From positions 15,154,501 to 15,218,500 of the forward strand of contig NC_056540.1 of assembly GCF_910596095.1 (NCBI RefSeq): 64,000 nucleotides of DNA, given 5' to 3'. This stretch comes from Thunnus maccoyii. Taxonomy: Eukaryota > Chordata > Actinopteri > Scombriformes > Scombridae. Positions within the stretch are counted from its first letter, which is position 1, and every line of letters starts with the position of its first letter. Positions 35,684 through 46,726 of the stretch are shown piece after piece. A program made the translations under genes and the position numbers. The notes beneath the pieces are model-generated. The model made no database searches and was not told the origin of the DNA. It saw only the letters and a program-made list of their open reading frames with translations.

Positions 35684-35762
<79 letters not shown>

Positions 35763-38486
35763 TTACCGAGCACAGTGATGTTGATGCTGGCAGAGGCAGT
35801 CTGGTCTAGGACACCCTCTTGGACATGGCAGACGTAGATTCCGCTGTTGACCATTTGAGCTTGAGGGAATATCAGGCAAGAGCGCATGATAGTGGCGGTC
35901 AGGACATCTGTCAGCGGCTCAACTTCAACAACCTTGAAGACAGAGGAAAACAACAATTTTATTATCACACTAAATATGAATAGAGTACAAGTGATCAAAC
36001 ATCTGCACAGTGAGGCTTTATATTCCTCTAGATACCACCACGCAGCTGCTGAGCAGGCGTCTTCATCGTGTTTCATTTTATCAATGAAACGTGTTAAAGC
36101 TACCACCTTAAGTAACATTATTTTAAGTAAATATGTCAGAAAGTTTGCCAACAGTTTGCTGAAATCTTTCTCCATGGTGTAAGTTTATCTGCAGAAAGAA
36201 TCTTCATATTGATCCAAAAATAAACCCACATTTTATTTTCTACATTTAAGAACCAGTTATGACAATACCAACCCCATATGTCATGAGTAGAATTTCACAA
36301 GGGGATTAAAAATTGAGGTGTGTCTCTACATCTTGATGCAATTTGGGCTCGGTCATGAGGCCGGAGAACGATCACGAAGGGAAAGCTGAACAAAAGCGCT
36401 TGTTCTGCTCCACTCCTACTCACCTCTTTGTTGGGGTAATCCCAGGAGAAAAACACCAGCTCCACTCCATGCACTGTGCAGTTTACTGTCAGCGGTTCTC
36501 CCTTCTTCAGGACGGTCTTTGATGCGTTAACGTAGGCGTCGATGGTCTCTGGGACTGGTAAGGGAAGAGAGAGTGTGGGGTTGATGAGAGAGAGGTAGTA
36601 CAAAACAGTATGTAGACCAATCATCCAAACTACTAATGAATCATTAAATTGTTCAAAAATAAACCCTAATATTAATATGTCTATCTAATCACCCCAATGT
36701 AAGTCAACACTGAACTCGGTAGCTGGCTCATGTAAACAAAAACTTTACAGCTCCACAAAAGTACAAAATGTTCCTCAAATTTATTCTTGTGCACTGTTCA
36801 ATGTGTTGTCTGGCCAAACTTTGGGACACAAAGTCTATTATTTACCTCTTTATCACGTCACTAAAAGAGCTCTGGCTGTCTGCACACCCTCCAGTAGCAA
36901 CTCTTCCACCAGAGAGTTGTAGGTAGACCAAAGCATATTTGATCAAATGTGAATATATTATACAAAGCACTCATAGTGCAAAGCTTTGGCGAGTAAATCT
37001 GAACGTTATACTGCATAAGCTGTTAGGACAAATATGATGGACCTTTTATGGGTATTTTTATGGTGCTTTAATTAGGATATTAACTTTAATAGTTTGGGTG
37101 TGGGCAGAGACTGAATTAAAGGGGCCAAATCTTTGTGTGTGTGTGTGTGTTTGTGGGTTCTGCGAATTTAAGTGGAGTTTCAGCACACATGGGGGTGAGC
37201 TGTTTTCTCTAATCGAACACTTACCAACAACACTGAAGACGTAGAAGGCCTGAGACTCTCTAATTTCACCGTTCAGCTCTCCACGACAAATGTAGGTCCT
37301 GTCCTCCAGCCGTGCTTTGTACCCCTCAGTAGGAACATACACACCCTTGACGGGGACATCGGTGTCCCTGTCATACAGGGTGACACTGATGTTTGGGTTG
37401 GTGACCACACAGGGGATGGTGCTTTCCTCACTGGTCTTTGTTACCATGCCATGAGAGTTTTCAATGAACCACACATCACGGTCTGCAGACAGAGACATGA
37501 CTTTGTTTTACATTTTGGATTTGATTAAGTAATTTTATCTGTTTTGTGAATAAGCAACTTTAATGTTTCCACCTGACAAAACACACTGAGTCTTTGAAAT
37601 GTGTCATTGATGCTGAATCAAGGGTAAACCTGGTCTTACCTGGGACAAAAACAGCCACCTCCTTTGTTTCTCCAGTGTGTTCATCACTGCACTGATACAC
37701 CCCTGTGTTCTTCCAGCTCAAGTTCCACATGTTCAAAACGCTAGACGTGGTGTTGATTTTCTTGATTTCGTAGCTGCTGTCATCTGGTTTCACAAAATAA
37801 GTTGTCACGTCGTTCCTCTTAAATACCCAGGTTGCCTTTTCTGAGCCGGAGCAGAAAAGAGTGAGATGGGAGCCCTCAGCCAGGACGAGCTCTCTGTCGC
37901 CAGGTGAGATCTCCAGGCAACATGACTCAGTGCAGAGATACAGAAGAGCTGCAGTTGACACAACAAGAAAGAGGTCAGGTTGGAGGTCAAAAAGACAGCA
38001 GCATGAGGTCAGAGGTTAAATCGACAATACAAGCCAGATCCTGTTCTTTCTTTAAATGATGAAGGATATGAGTTGCCTGGAGCGGGTAAGTCGGAGCATA
38101 ATGACGCCTTGTCAGTGACAGATGTATTTAAAATGACAGTTCGGATGCAGCAGTTGTCCTTTACATCAAGGTCTTGTGTTATCTTACAGGCCAGGTGGAA
38201 TAATTGAAATAATTTGTCCCCTAACTGAGCTATTTCTATTTTCAATCATAAAAAAAAGTCATTTTGACATGTTATAAAAAGAAAAAAAAAAAATCTTGTT
38301 TGCCAATATTACTTTTCTTTCAGTGTGAAATACCCTGTCTAGGTTTGGCATCACACTCCAGGTTTCCCTGCAAAACCACCTGTGGTCCTGTTACAGATTT
38401 TCATTCTGTTGTTTATTTATTGAAACTGGTTTCTCACCTGTAACTGTGACGGCCAGATGGAGCGTGCAGATGGTCACACTTCTCAT
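20803..38486 (-). CDS. pdgfrb: Platelet-derived growth factor receptor beta, complete
   Basis: There are twenty-two coding exons on the minus strand: 38486-38438, 37948-37640, 37482-37225, 36554-36424, 35932-35767, 34893-34713, 34096-33981, 33809-33686, 33525-33314, 32872-32778, 32638-32506, 31453-31349, 30097-29987, 28642-28486, 28260-28094, 27560-27448, 27092-26970, 25761-25650, 24673-24574, 24471-24366, 23226-22943 and 20950-20803. They sum to 3300 nt, 1099 codons plus stop (human 1106). The order is signal peptide, five Ig domains, membrane helix, juxtamembrane segment, kinase with a long insert, and a tail ending EDSFL. It binds PDGF-B/D on pericytes, vascular smooth muscle and fibroblast-like cells, signalling through PI3K, PLC-gamma and RasGAP. 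The insert motifs GYMDM, YVPM and KYADI, and the EDSFL end, separate it from pdgfra and kit. The ATG at 38486 is the first in its exon, with an in-frame hydrophobic leader. Confidence 0.94.
20951..22942 (-). other. pdgfrb last intron
   Basis: This 2.0-kb intron contains two common fish-type repeat pieces: about 22080-22160 (short sequence rich in GATTA/TAATC, AATTAGTCGATTATC type) and about 22580-22705 (see separate entry). No exon was detected. Confidence 0.5.
22580..22705 (+). repeat. SINE-like interspersed repeat tail, copy 1
   Basis: The order is a T/C-rich segment, then TTTCCTGTCATC, then CTATCTAATAAAGGCA. The same order (TTTCCTGTCAGC, then TGTCCAATAAAGGG) occurs at 51833-51905, so the two are copies of one family with an AATAAA-containing 3' end. 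Family name not assigned. Confidence 0.5.
23639..24180 (+). repeat. Fish interspersed repeat (AAGTA-rich family), copy 1
   Basis: It begins GTGCTGGATGAAGTCCTCGA and ends near GCAGTACTTGAGTAAATA, with internal TAGCATAAAATGGAAATACT. The last string is shared with the copy at 45728-46460, and a reverse-oriented copy is at 54092-54415. It lies in the pdgfrb intron 22943/24366 side. Confidence 0.65.
24674..25649 (-). other. pdgfrb intron with T/A homopolymers and GT microsatellite
   Basis: It contains a poly-T/poly-A junction at 25099-25131 and, near the exon 25650 donor, a probable repeat at 25440-25590 followed by a GT-rich tract at 25593-25630. Confidence 0.6.
25593..25630. repeat. (GT)n microsatellite close to a pdgfrb 5' splice site
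   Basis: GTGTGT-rich on plus, CA-rich in the pdgfrb transcript, starting about 20 nt downstream of the donor of exon 25761-25650. Confidence 0.85.
25762..26969 (-). other. pdgfrb intron (1.2 kb)
   Basis: No named element. T-rich runs lie near 25850-25880. A possible retroelement 3' end at about 26500-26720 could not be assigned. Confidence 0.5.
27205..27373. repeat. Partial copy of TTAA-type MITE
   Basis: GCTAAGTTAAGCTAACCGTCTCC, TCTTCTCATCTAACTCTCGG and AACTATTCCTTTAA match, in the same order, the right half of the full element at 63203-63613. The left part has been lost. It is in the pdgfrb intron between exons 27560-27448 and 27092-26970. Confidence 0.6.
28643..29986 (-). other. pdgfrb intron (1.3 kb)
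   Basis: AT-rich intron with short TATATA runs near 29600. No recognisable repeat or exon. Confidence 0.5.
30129..31076. mobile_element. Non-autonomous TTAA-flanked element (piggyBac-like MITE)
   Basis: The element starts TTAAAGGGGACCTATTATGC at 30129 and ends GCATAATATGGCCCCTTTTAA at 31076, which are inverted repeats of each other. Both ends abut TTAA, the target site duplicated by piggyBac-type transposons. It is about 948 bp long with no transposase ORF. It lies in the pdgfrb intron between exons 31453-31349 and 30097-29987. The superfamily is inferred from TTAA only. Confidence 0.65.
31454..32505 (-). other. pdgfrb intron (1.05 kb)
   Basis: It holds a likely retroelement fragment at 32374-32440 (CATTTGTAGAACCCAATATCAC core, then GGGCTTTAC). 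Otherwise nothing seen. Confidence 0.45.
32506..32872 (-). other. pdgfrb: pdgfrb transmembrane helix and juxtamembrane exons
   Basis: Exon 32872-32778 encodes a long hydrophobic helix ([18 protein letters not shown]) ending in VWRK. Exon 32638-32506 begins [12 protein letters not shown] and holds EYIYVDP, the paired Src-family docking tyrosines (human Y579/Y581). It is preserved in full. Confidence 0.9.
34097..35766 (-). other. pdgfrb introns flanking exon 34893-34713
   Basis: Two introns of 0.6 and 0.9 kb. The 5'-proximal one begins with the long CA/GT tract listed separately; no other element seen. Confidence 0.6.
35685..35760. repeat. (TG)38 microsatellite abutting a pdgfrb 5' splice site
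   Basis: This is an uninterrupted 76-nt TG tract on plus. In the pdgfrb transcript it reads as (CA)38 starting 6 nt after the exon/intron junction of exon 35932-35767 (donor GTAAGA). It should be highly polymorphic. Confidence 0.95.
37125..37152. repeat. Short GT-rich tract in pdgfrb intron
   Basis: CTTTGTGTGTGTGTGTGTGTTTG, about 75 nt downstream of the donor of exon 37482-37225 in the direction of transcription. Confidence 0.8.
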
Positions 38487-40555
38487 GGTGGAAGCCTTCA
38501 AACAATTCTGCACACAAACAGATGAGATAACACATGTTATAAGACGTATAAGAATATTCTGCTTTGAGTAATAATGTGTGTCTGATATGTTTTTTTAAAT
38601 GAAAATGCATACTAGACCATGATTGGCTTCCAAACTAGTTGTGTTGTCACAAATCATCTTTATCTCAAACTCAGATTTGAGGTGAGCACAGAGAAACTTC
38701 CCTCCTCAGCAGATGATTGAAAACAGCCTTCTAGTGTCAAACTCTGCACATACATCATTTTACTCAGTGAAGCTCAAACATCCAAGTGAAGCAACAATAA
38801 GCAGAAAACATTTTTGAGTGGGCATTTTTGGAGATATTTTGCCTCACACATTGTCTCGATTAATTTAAAAAAAAACCAAATCATTTGGTCCACAAAATGT
38901 TTAATAAAATTCAGTGAAAAGGAACAAAACAACCGGAAAATCTAGTTTATGTTGGCCCCAATTACCACAAAACCCTGCCACATCTCTCCAAGTGAGTGGG
39001 CTTTATATCATGATGGAAGGATCCCTGCCCTCATGAGACCCATGAGGGCAAGGTTAAGGGAGAGCTGCATGTCAGAGCAATCTGCTTCTAATCACAGAAA
39101 ATGGCTTTAAACTATGCTCTGCTTATACAAATGGAAACAAGACAAAGTATTGAGTTTGTTGTCAAGCTGCTTTTTTTAACGGTCTCTTGCCAGCACACAG
39201 AATCTAAGGTGCAGAAGCAGCTCGTTTCTGGAGGTATTTGATGCATCGCTGCACCAGGACAGAGCGACAATGTCTGGCTCTTTTTGTTCCTGGTTCACCA
39301 GCATTCTGCCCACTAACAAACGGGTCACTGTGTGCAGCTTTCTAACACGCTCACTGGCAACAATGCTGCGTCCGAGCTATTCTACCGCCGTGCTGAGCCA
39401 TTAATTGGTTCTGGTGTAAACAAAAGTGAAAATGAGGGCATTCACATAAGCCACTGACACAGGAACGTACTTAGAGTTTTGAAAGTTTGCAATGGTTTTT
39501 GTAATGGTAATGGGATATCAAGTTGTACTCTAACCTGATATCAACATCTCAGAATTTATTCAATAGTTATTGAGGTCAAAGGTGACCAATGCTTAGCATC
39601 AGCCCATCCCCAACATTAAGCACTGTTTGCTAAGATTTTCAAATGTTTGAATTTTGCTGCAAAGTCAGGAGCCAGAGGAAAAGATTGAGGAGGGGAGGGG
39701 TGGTTTGTTGTTATGTTTGGGATGGGGGTTAAGGCCTGCAGCACACAGACGTCTGGAAACAGTTAAGGATGGATCACAGGCCTGTACGCAAGAGGGTGGG
39801 AAAGAGGGAGAGGGCGGAAGAGCGCGCCTTGGGAAGAGCGAGGGTGGAGGAGGAAGTGAAGGAGGAGAACCAGTGGAAAAATTGTGAAATGTATGTTGAG
39901 AAATCTTGCCCCATTTAGCATTTTTAACGCGATAATGCAATCCAATTTTACAATCTCTATTTTAAGAACTTGGACTATGTTAATGCATTATGTAATTGCA
40001 GATATGTTTTTTAGATTACATTTCTTCATGTTATCTGAAATTACACAGTTTTCTTTTAGTTTAAGTTGTTAGTGGAACATTTTTGCCAGCACCACCTTTA
40101 AGATTAAAACCTACAGAATAAACTGTATTGAAGTCATTTGTTTAATAGATAATTTCCAGGCATTAAAGAGATTTATGATCTGGTCAGTTTAGTAGTGGTG
40201 GTGAAGTTCAAGATGTTCCATGACTAACCCAAAGCCAGTTACTCAAACCAGATACACGTTGTCTCTCTAAATTAACTGCCTCTGGCACTTCCGCTCCCAA
40301 AACGAAAAGCTCTTGAGTTGCTCCAAAAACATGACTCGTCCATTTCCTCCCCCGCCTCCTGGTTCTAATAAAAAGGGGGTGAAAGAGAGACAGACAGAGA
40401 GCAAGAGAGAGAGAGAGACTTTTTTTCTTTGTGTCGAAGTTCATACACATCCTTACTGGCACACAGTGCCTGCCAGCATACGCTAAAGCACACATACTGT
40501 ACACACAGGCACATGCTGTATTAAACCCCAACTCCCCTTCCCTCACCCACTACCT

Positions 40556-40556
<1 letters not shown>

Positions 40557-40611
<55 letters not shown>
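40557..40611. repeat. (CA)n microsatellite
   Basis: About 27 uninterrupted CA units in pdgfrb intron 1. Confidence 0.95.
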
Positions 40612-40614
<3 letters not shown>

Positions 40615-41616
40615 AACCTCTCCCCCTCTTGGTCTTTTTGTCGCTGGTGTCTGTGTACAGTTCACGTTCCCACAGTATTTCTCTGGAACTTTCCCAGGAC
40701 CGCTGATACACTTGGGACCCTGCTGGTGATGACGGCGAGAGCAGAGGGGTCGCACTCATCCCCGAGGGCCCCCAGCAACGAGCGACCATCCTCTGAGGAG
40801 CCATACTTTGGCGCTTAGGAGTACCAATAACCTCAGTGTCACTGATGATGACTTTGAGTGACAACAGCCAAAGGCATTGACGCCAAAGGCATGTGTCACT
40901 TGGCAGTATGTATGTATAAAACATCTTATTGTGACTGGCTGCTGATGCTATTCTTGCTAAAAACAACAGCTACGTTAGGGCTACAGCAGGATATTAATAT
41001 ACATCTGAGATCAAACAGCATAAAACCTCCCTTGTTGAACAAGAATATAGGTGCATTCAAGTCTTATTTTGGGTCTTTGAAAGGGGCGGAAAAATAATGT
41101 TTGGCTTTTGTAAGACGATGAGATTTAATGTTGACGGATTGGCAGTGGGGGACTTGAGAAGGAATCTGACCCTCAAAATGGGATGTGCTGACTAAGATCA
41201 GAGGGCCAAAGGAGCCTTTAGACTGCTTCAAAAAGAGTTTGGAGAGTGGACGCTACTGCAGGAGATTCATCCAAGTTTTAAGTGTCTCCACTTAAGTAAA
41301 GAGACAATGTTTTGTAGTTCTAAACAAAGCTGTTCTTGTGTCCTGGTTGGATCTTTGTGCATGAAGGGAACAGAGCATGTTATGAGGCATTAAAAGGGTA
41401 AGGACACAATCTGTCAAGAAGGTTTGGCAGCATTACAACAACTTTCTTTCCCATTTATTTAAAACACTTGGTAGTAGCTTGACCCCTTAAACACAAATCT
41501 GATTTCTGTTTAAACCATAAAGACAATAAAATGATGTTTGAGACAGTTTACGGTAAGAAACATTAGCAATATCCACAAATCAAGTCAAATTGTTCTTGAT
41601 CTGAGCATGGTCAGAG

Positions 41617-41644
41617 GACCCTCTACAAGATCTTGTAGAGGGTC
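41617..41644. repeat. 28-bp perfect palindrome
   Basis: GACCCTCTACAAGA is followed directly by its exact reverse complement TCTTGTAGAGGGTC, with no spacer, centred on AGATCT at 41630/41631. Confidence 0.9.
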
Positions 41645-44600
41645 TTCAGGATGATTTGAGGGGTCTGAAAAACATTATTCTAACACAGATGTTTATTGTT
41701 GTGTTTTCAATCTTTGAAATGGGATACTCCATCCTTGCAATGATCATGGAGGTCTGAAAGAGAACCAGTGTTTATGTAAGTGATGGCACAGTAATCACCG
41801 TGATGGATAAACTGTGATCCCATGGTTTCTCAGTGATGCTGGGAATTTGGTGGCTGATTGACCCTTCCTGATTTTCATAAACAACCCCGCTGCACTCAAA
41901 GTGTCACCAGTTAATGAGGAAGAATGCTAAAATTGACCTCAGCGGGACGCAAGTGGCCCACGCACAGCTTCAGGATACGGCTCAAGTGTGTAAACTCAAG
42001 TCCCTCAGCAGCCTTTAATCCCACTTCTGGGATTATCTATATATATACTGTAGCTGCATGTTTGATTCAAACATCTGGCAATGATGAAGCAGTCCGTGTT
42101 GAGGTGGGAACGGCTTTTTCACATCACATCACATTTTCAGCTGACTGTTTGCTTCAGTATGTCCCAAGGGAGGGGAAAGATTGCACTTGGAACAAGAAGG
42201 AAAAAGTGCAGTTTATAACAAAAGAAAGATGTCCAAAAAGCCTCCTGAAGTGCAGCTGGAGAGCTCTGACTTCCTGTATGGGGAAAATTTCTGGCCTTGT
42301 GTGGGTGTAAAAAAGTGATGCATCAGTGACACAGCAGACCACCTCGACCACTAACCAGAACTCATGGAGACAACAACAGATGCCACAATGAGTGGACGAC
42401 CGACTGCACATAATGAAACTTCTACAAAGAGGAAAACTGCTTTAAATAACTAGCTGCACAGAAAAGATGTAAACTCCCAACCAGAAAGGAGAAAAACTGA
42501 CAATGAAGAGCAAAAACAAACAGAAAAAAACAGTCAACATGCAAAATGACAATGACAAACCATCGGCACACCACAAGAATACTGCACAAAGCACCAGACA
42601 GTGGAAAAAAAACAGCAAGGGAAGATTGCAGACATACGGGACACAACTTATGGGACACACCACATCAAAGTATACAGAGTGGGGCAGCATAAGGAGTGCA
42701 CGCACAGTCTTACATCACAGACAGTGATGTTTACTCTGCTGAAGTGTACAGGAAGCTGTGATCTACAAAACAAACAATTCCAATTTAGTGGTCCCTTCTT
42801 TCCAAAGCAAACAATTATAGCTCAGATAAGCAAAACATGAGCTATCACTGACTAAACACCAATTCTATTAGGACATGTACTAAATCATGTCACTGGAATA
42901 GCTACAGGGCAGAATAAATGTCCATGCCATATTCGTCATCCAAGTTTATTATCTGTTTTTAGAAGGATCAAGGTTTCGTGACGTATTTTTGAACAGCATG
43001 ACTTTGGCGAGTACTGTGGGAAAAAATGACCCACTGTGTCTTTGTTAAAACAAACCTCCATTTTTATCACCCGTCTTGGACAGACGAACCCCCCTGAGGG
43101 AAACCTTCTGGTCCCTCGGCAGCAGACCCATGATGCACTGCTCCCACCCCAGGAGGCCTCAACCCCACACCCTCCCGCAACTCCAACATGACTAATATGC
43201 ATACTGTACATTACCAGAATTGTAACAATGATGGATGAACTGAAGGCTCTTGAGTGGAAAGCAATCTCGGCTGGGATAGCAGACATGTCACCAACATGCT
43301 GTCAGAATATGTGAGTTACTGTAAGCAGGAAATGCTTAAGTGTACTGTCTGTTTATGGAGCCTGTATAATAATAATAATGATGTAATAATCCATCTTTCA
43401 GACTGTAAAAGGCAGAAAGACAGTTAGACCTCTAGTTTGTTAACCTTCACACGTCTTCATTTGTGTTAAAATATCACTGCAACACAGTTTGCTATTTGTT
43501 TTGTTGAACCACTCTTGGTGGCATATGTAACATGACACTTCGATTTTATTTATTTTTTTGCCACTTGGGGGCAGCAGAACAAGTTGTAAACACAACACTG
43601 ACATAGAATCATCTTATTAAACTGTTATGTTTTGGTCTCATTAGATGCTAAATGCTCATGTATGCTCATTAGCTAGTTGCTAACTTTGTTGTCTGTCATC
43701 TGGTGCTAGGCAGGTAGTGTGCAGTGGATTTATCAGAGCTTTTTTTTCTGAAAAGAGCTGCCTGCTGTCACTGAGAAAAGTGACTGAGTCCAAACAGTAA
43801 AGTTGTGGTATGTAAAACCAAAACAATATGCTAAAAGGCACTAAAATGCTCAGTAGAGTTGAGGGGAATAGCAGGGTCAGGTGATAATTCACTGTGGGTT
43901 CATCATTATGAGTGACCCCTTTCATATTACACGTAGTGATTTGATCCAAATTCGACCTCTGCTGCTCTAACTCACTAAATAGTCGGAAAAAAAATCTAAA
44001 TATATGACCATCACAGAAATAACCCAAAAACTCTTGTGTCATGATATTTTCTGGACAGACTGGGGCAGGAAAGAGGTTTTAATCATTTGTTATTACAAAA
44101 TCTGACAGAAACAGTTTGTCAAGGTTTTTGGCTCACTTATGCTGACCCTCAACAAGAAGCTGCAGTTACACAGCTGGATACAGGACATTGAAAACTGTAT
44201 CAGCAGAAAGCAGCTTCTATGTTGTAACTTGAGAGCTAAAAGCTGCACTGAAGCCATCTCAAGTTAGTATTATCAGATTCTCATGCAATAAAAAACAAAC
44301 CCTTACCAATATTCCTACTCATAAACCTCCCTCTGGTTTTACTCAGTTCATCTTCAGGATATAGTGACTGTGAGTGGTCTTGCCTCAGTGACCAAAGTGA
44401 CTCTGTACTCATGCTGAGGCAACACATGTTTGGGAAACTGTGGATTATGGTTTGCTCCCTTTCAAACTGAGTTGTAAATGCTGTTTGTAGTGGCGGTGGC
44501 AGGGATCTAAAGAGCTTCTGGGTAAAACTGACAGTTGAAGAATGACAGCCTTAGATGTGGCCGGTGTTTGATACTGGTTTAATGATCTAATTTTCTACTC

Positions 44601-45727
44601 ATTTGGGAACCTAAAGTGAAGAAAAAAAAGGAAAACTAAAGCAGCTCTAGTCATTGAAGTCATGTCAATTTTCCCCTTTTCCTGGAGCAATAAATCTTAA
44701 AGGTTTTCAGCAGTTCGGCTATCCATTTTTATGAGCTTTGTACTTCTCCAAAAGCCTTCACCAGTAGTTGTGTAGTACAGGTATGCGTGTAATGATACCT
44801 GATACCTTAAAAAAAAAACAACCAGCCAATGCAAACTGTTTGTGCTCATAGGGAATAAAAGAATATCAGATATAGTTGCTAGTGTAAGCAGCACCACATC
44901 CTTCTATGTTTTTTTTTCCTCTTGGACCTCCCCATCCATCTGCACAGTGCAACACCTCCCCTCCTTTCTGCACACCGGCCGTCCCACGAACACTGGAGGG
45001 TATGAGCCCCTCAACCTGCCTCGTGAGAAATGGAGGACGCCTACACACACTTCCAGTCCCTTGACTCTTACACACCCACACCCCCCAAAAAGACAGAAAC
45101 AGAAACAGCTGAACACAATTAAGGCCGACTGGCTTTAAATTCCGCTCATTTCCCTAAACGCGATAAAGTTGGAGGGAAGGGGAAAGGAGGGATAACAGCG
45201 ACAGAGAATCTGGGTGATAATTTCTGCTGTTTGTGCAGTTCTGTCAAAAGTTTTATCACCTTTACTGGTTAACTTTGACATTTACAGAGGGGATTCAAAA
45301 AAGTTGTAAAATAGCTCTTAATATTCTAGGTATTATTTCCCATCCATGGGTGATAACACATCAGAGGAAATGGTGTTGACAAGTTTGAGATACATAAATG
45401 TACCTAACTTGTAGATGTTAACTCCAAAGGCAGCTGAAGCAAATAGACAAAGTGAAGAAATCTGAATTAGTTTCAGTTTTCCATTGTGTGGAATATTCTT
45501 ATCTTGTAAAAGCAAAAGGCCGTTTTTCTTTGTCCTCCTGTCTCACTGCACTGTATCACCAATTCCAGTATGTTTTTGTTGGAGTGAGGACAGCACAAAC
45601 TCCAGAGAAAAATAGTGGTGCCTTGAAAGAACGTGATGGAGGCCAACACTTCCTGCTGAAAATCTGTATTTTTCCTTATGCAGTAAACTCAAAGATGAAA
45701 TTATAATGCCTTTCTGATATCTACTCA

Positions 45728-46460
45728 AACAGTGGTGGAAGAGGTAGCCAAATCCTTTATTTGAGTAACACTCTGTTAGTATGTCCTGCATTTAAAATTG
45801 TACTGAAACTTGGTTTCAAATCATAAGTATTAGTCTAAAGAGTCTTAAATACTCATGTTAAAGTTTGGAAAAAAAAAATTCTTGGGTTATATTTATTAAG
45901 AGTTTAACACTAAAAAAAAACACAGGTAATCCGCTTCGTGCGGCAACATAAGCACAAATTCTGATCGCATTTAGATTAAAATGTTTCTTTTTTCCAATGG
46001 AGCACTGCCCTCTTCAAACCAAGAAGAAGAGCAGGTAAAAAAACAAAACAAAAACAAATACAGAAATCCGACATGTGACACCCTAAACTTTGGTAGAAAA
46101 TGTGTGGTTATTTAAAGTACAGGAGTAATATGCAGCATTTGATCATTATTATTGAGGCGTTAACATGAAACCGTCTTTTTAATGTCGTAACTGGTTGAAC
46201 ATGCTTATTTGAAATTATATTTATACTAACTTTGATACTGCTGGGGAGATAACTCTTTAACAATACATGATATTTTTTGATCATATTTTCTGTATGTAAA
46301 ATCTTAATCTTGGAAATAACTAGTAAGTCATCAAATAAATGTTGTGGAGTGAAAGTAGCATAAAATGGAAATACTCAAAGTACAAGTTTCTAAATAGCCT
46401 ACTTAAGCCCAATACTTAAGTAAACTGTGTGTGTGAATTTGTTATTCTCCACCACTTTTT
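45728..46460 (+). repeat. Fish interspersed repeat (AAGTA-rich family), copy 2
   Basis: It starts CAGTGGTGGAAGAGG and ends CTCCACCACTTT, near-inverted ends; the internal TAGCATAAAATGGAAATACT matches copy 1. It appears interrupted by unrelated sequence at about 45910-46060. It sits in pdgfrb intron 1. Confidence 0.65.
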
Positions 46461-46689
46461 GCCTGTACTGACAATTTCTCTGTATCACATGTTTGAAAAT
46501 GACACCTTTCTTTGCATTTTCAGGCTGAATTCCTCCTAAAAGTCCAGTATTATAACTCATAAACAAAACATTTCCTCCACTAGTCGTCCTGTAGGAGTGG
46601 CTGTGCTCTCTGACTGAAGATGAGATGCAGCTGCCTGTCAGCTCTGTGTGAGTGGGTGGGAGGGAAAGAAGGTGGGAACAGCCCGCGTG

Positions 46690-46690
<1 letters not shown>

Positions 46691-46723
<33 letters not shown>
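46691..46723. repeat. Homopolymer G33
   Basis: Thirty-three consecutive G on plus (C in the pdgfrb transcript). True length may differ, since such runs are hard to sequence. Confidence 0.85.

Positions 46724-46726
<3 letters not shown>

Larger units (their letters stand above)
33314..37948 (-). other. pdgfrb: pdgfrb ectodomain exons: five Ig-like domains
   Basis: About residues 17-515 are encoded here. D1 is exon 37948-37640 (LFCSG, YQCSD), D2 is 37482-37225 (IPCVV, YICRG) and D3 is 36554-36424 plus 35932-35767 (VNCTV, YVCHV). D4 is 34893-34713 plus 34096-33981 and lacks the cysteine pair (LYTVLVTN), as is typical. D5 is 33809-33686 plus 33525-33314 (VTCLA, VRCETS). The donor of the last exon was set at 33314/33313 (CCAGCA|GTAGGT), because the stronger-looking GTGTCC four bases on would break the frame with the TM exon. 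D1-D3 bind ligand and D4 makes receptor-receptor contacts (family knowledge). Confidence 0.88.

Noticed and set aside
35685..35760. CRISPR-like or satellite array
   Set aside because: Pure dinucleotide repeats without spacers; a eukaryotic microsatellite.
38850..39500. Additional coding exon between the pdgfrb first exon and ATG exon
   Set aside because: No open frame with both splice signals that would extend the protein upstream; the ATG exon already gives a normal signal peptide.
40208..40966. Overlapping ORFs running through the CA repeat
   Set aside because: Long ORFs with poly-Thr-His or Cys-Val stretches are products of the (CA)n tract; no splice or codon support.
41924..42310. 128-codon ORF in pdgfrb intron 1
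   Set aside because: No splice sites, no family resemblance, composition as in surrounding intron; taken as chance.
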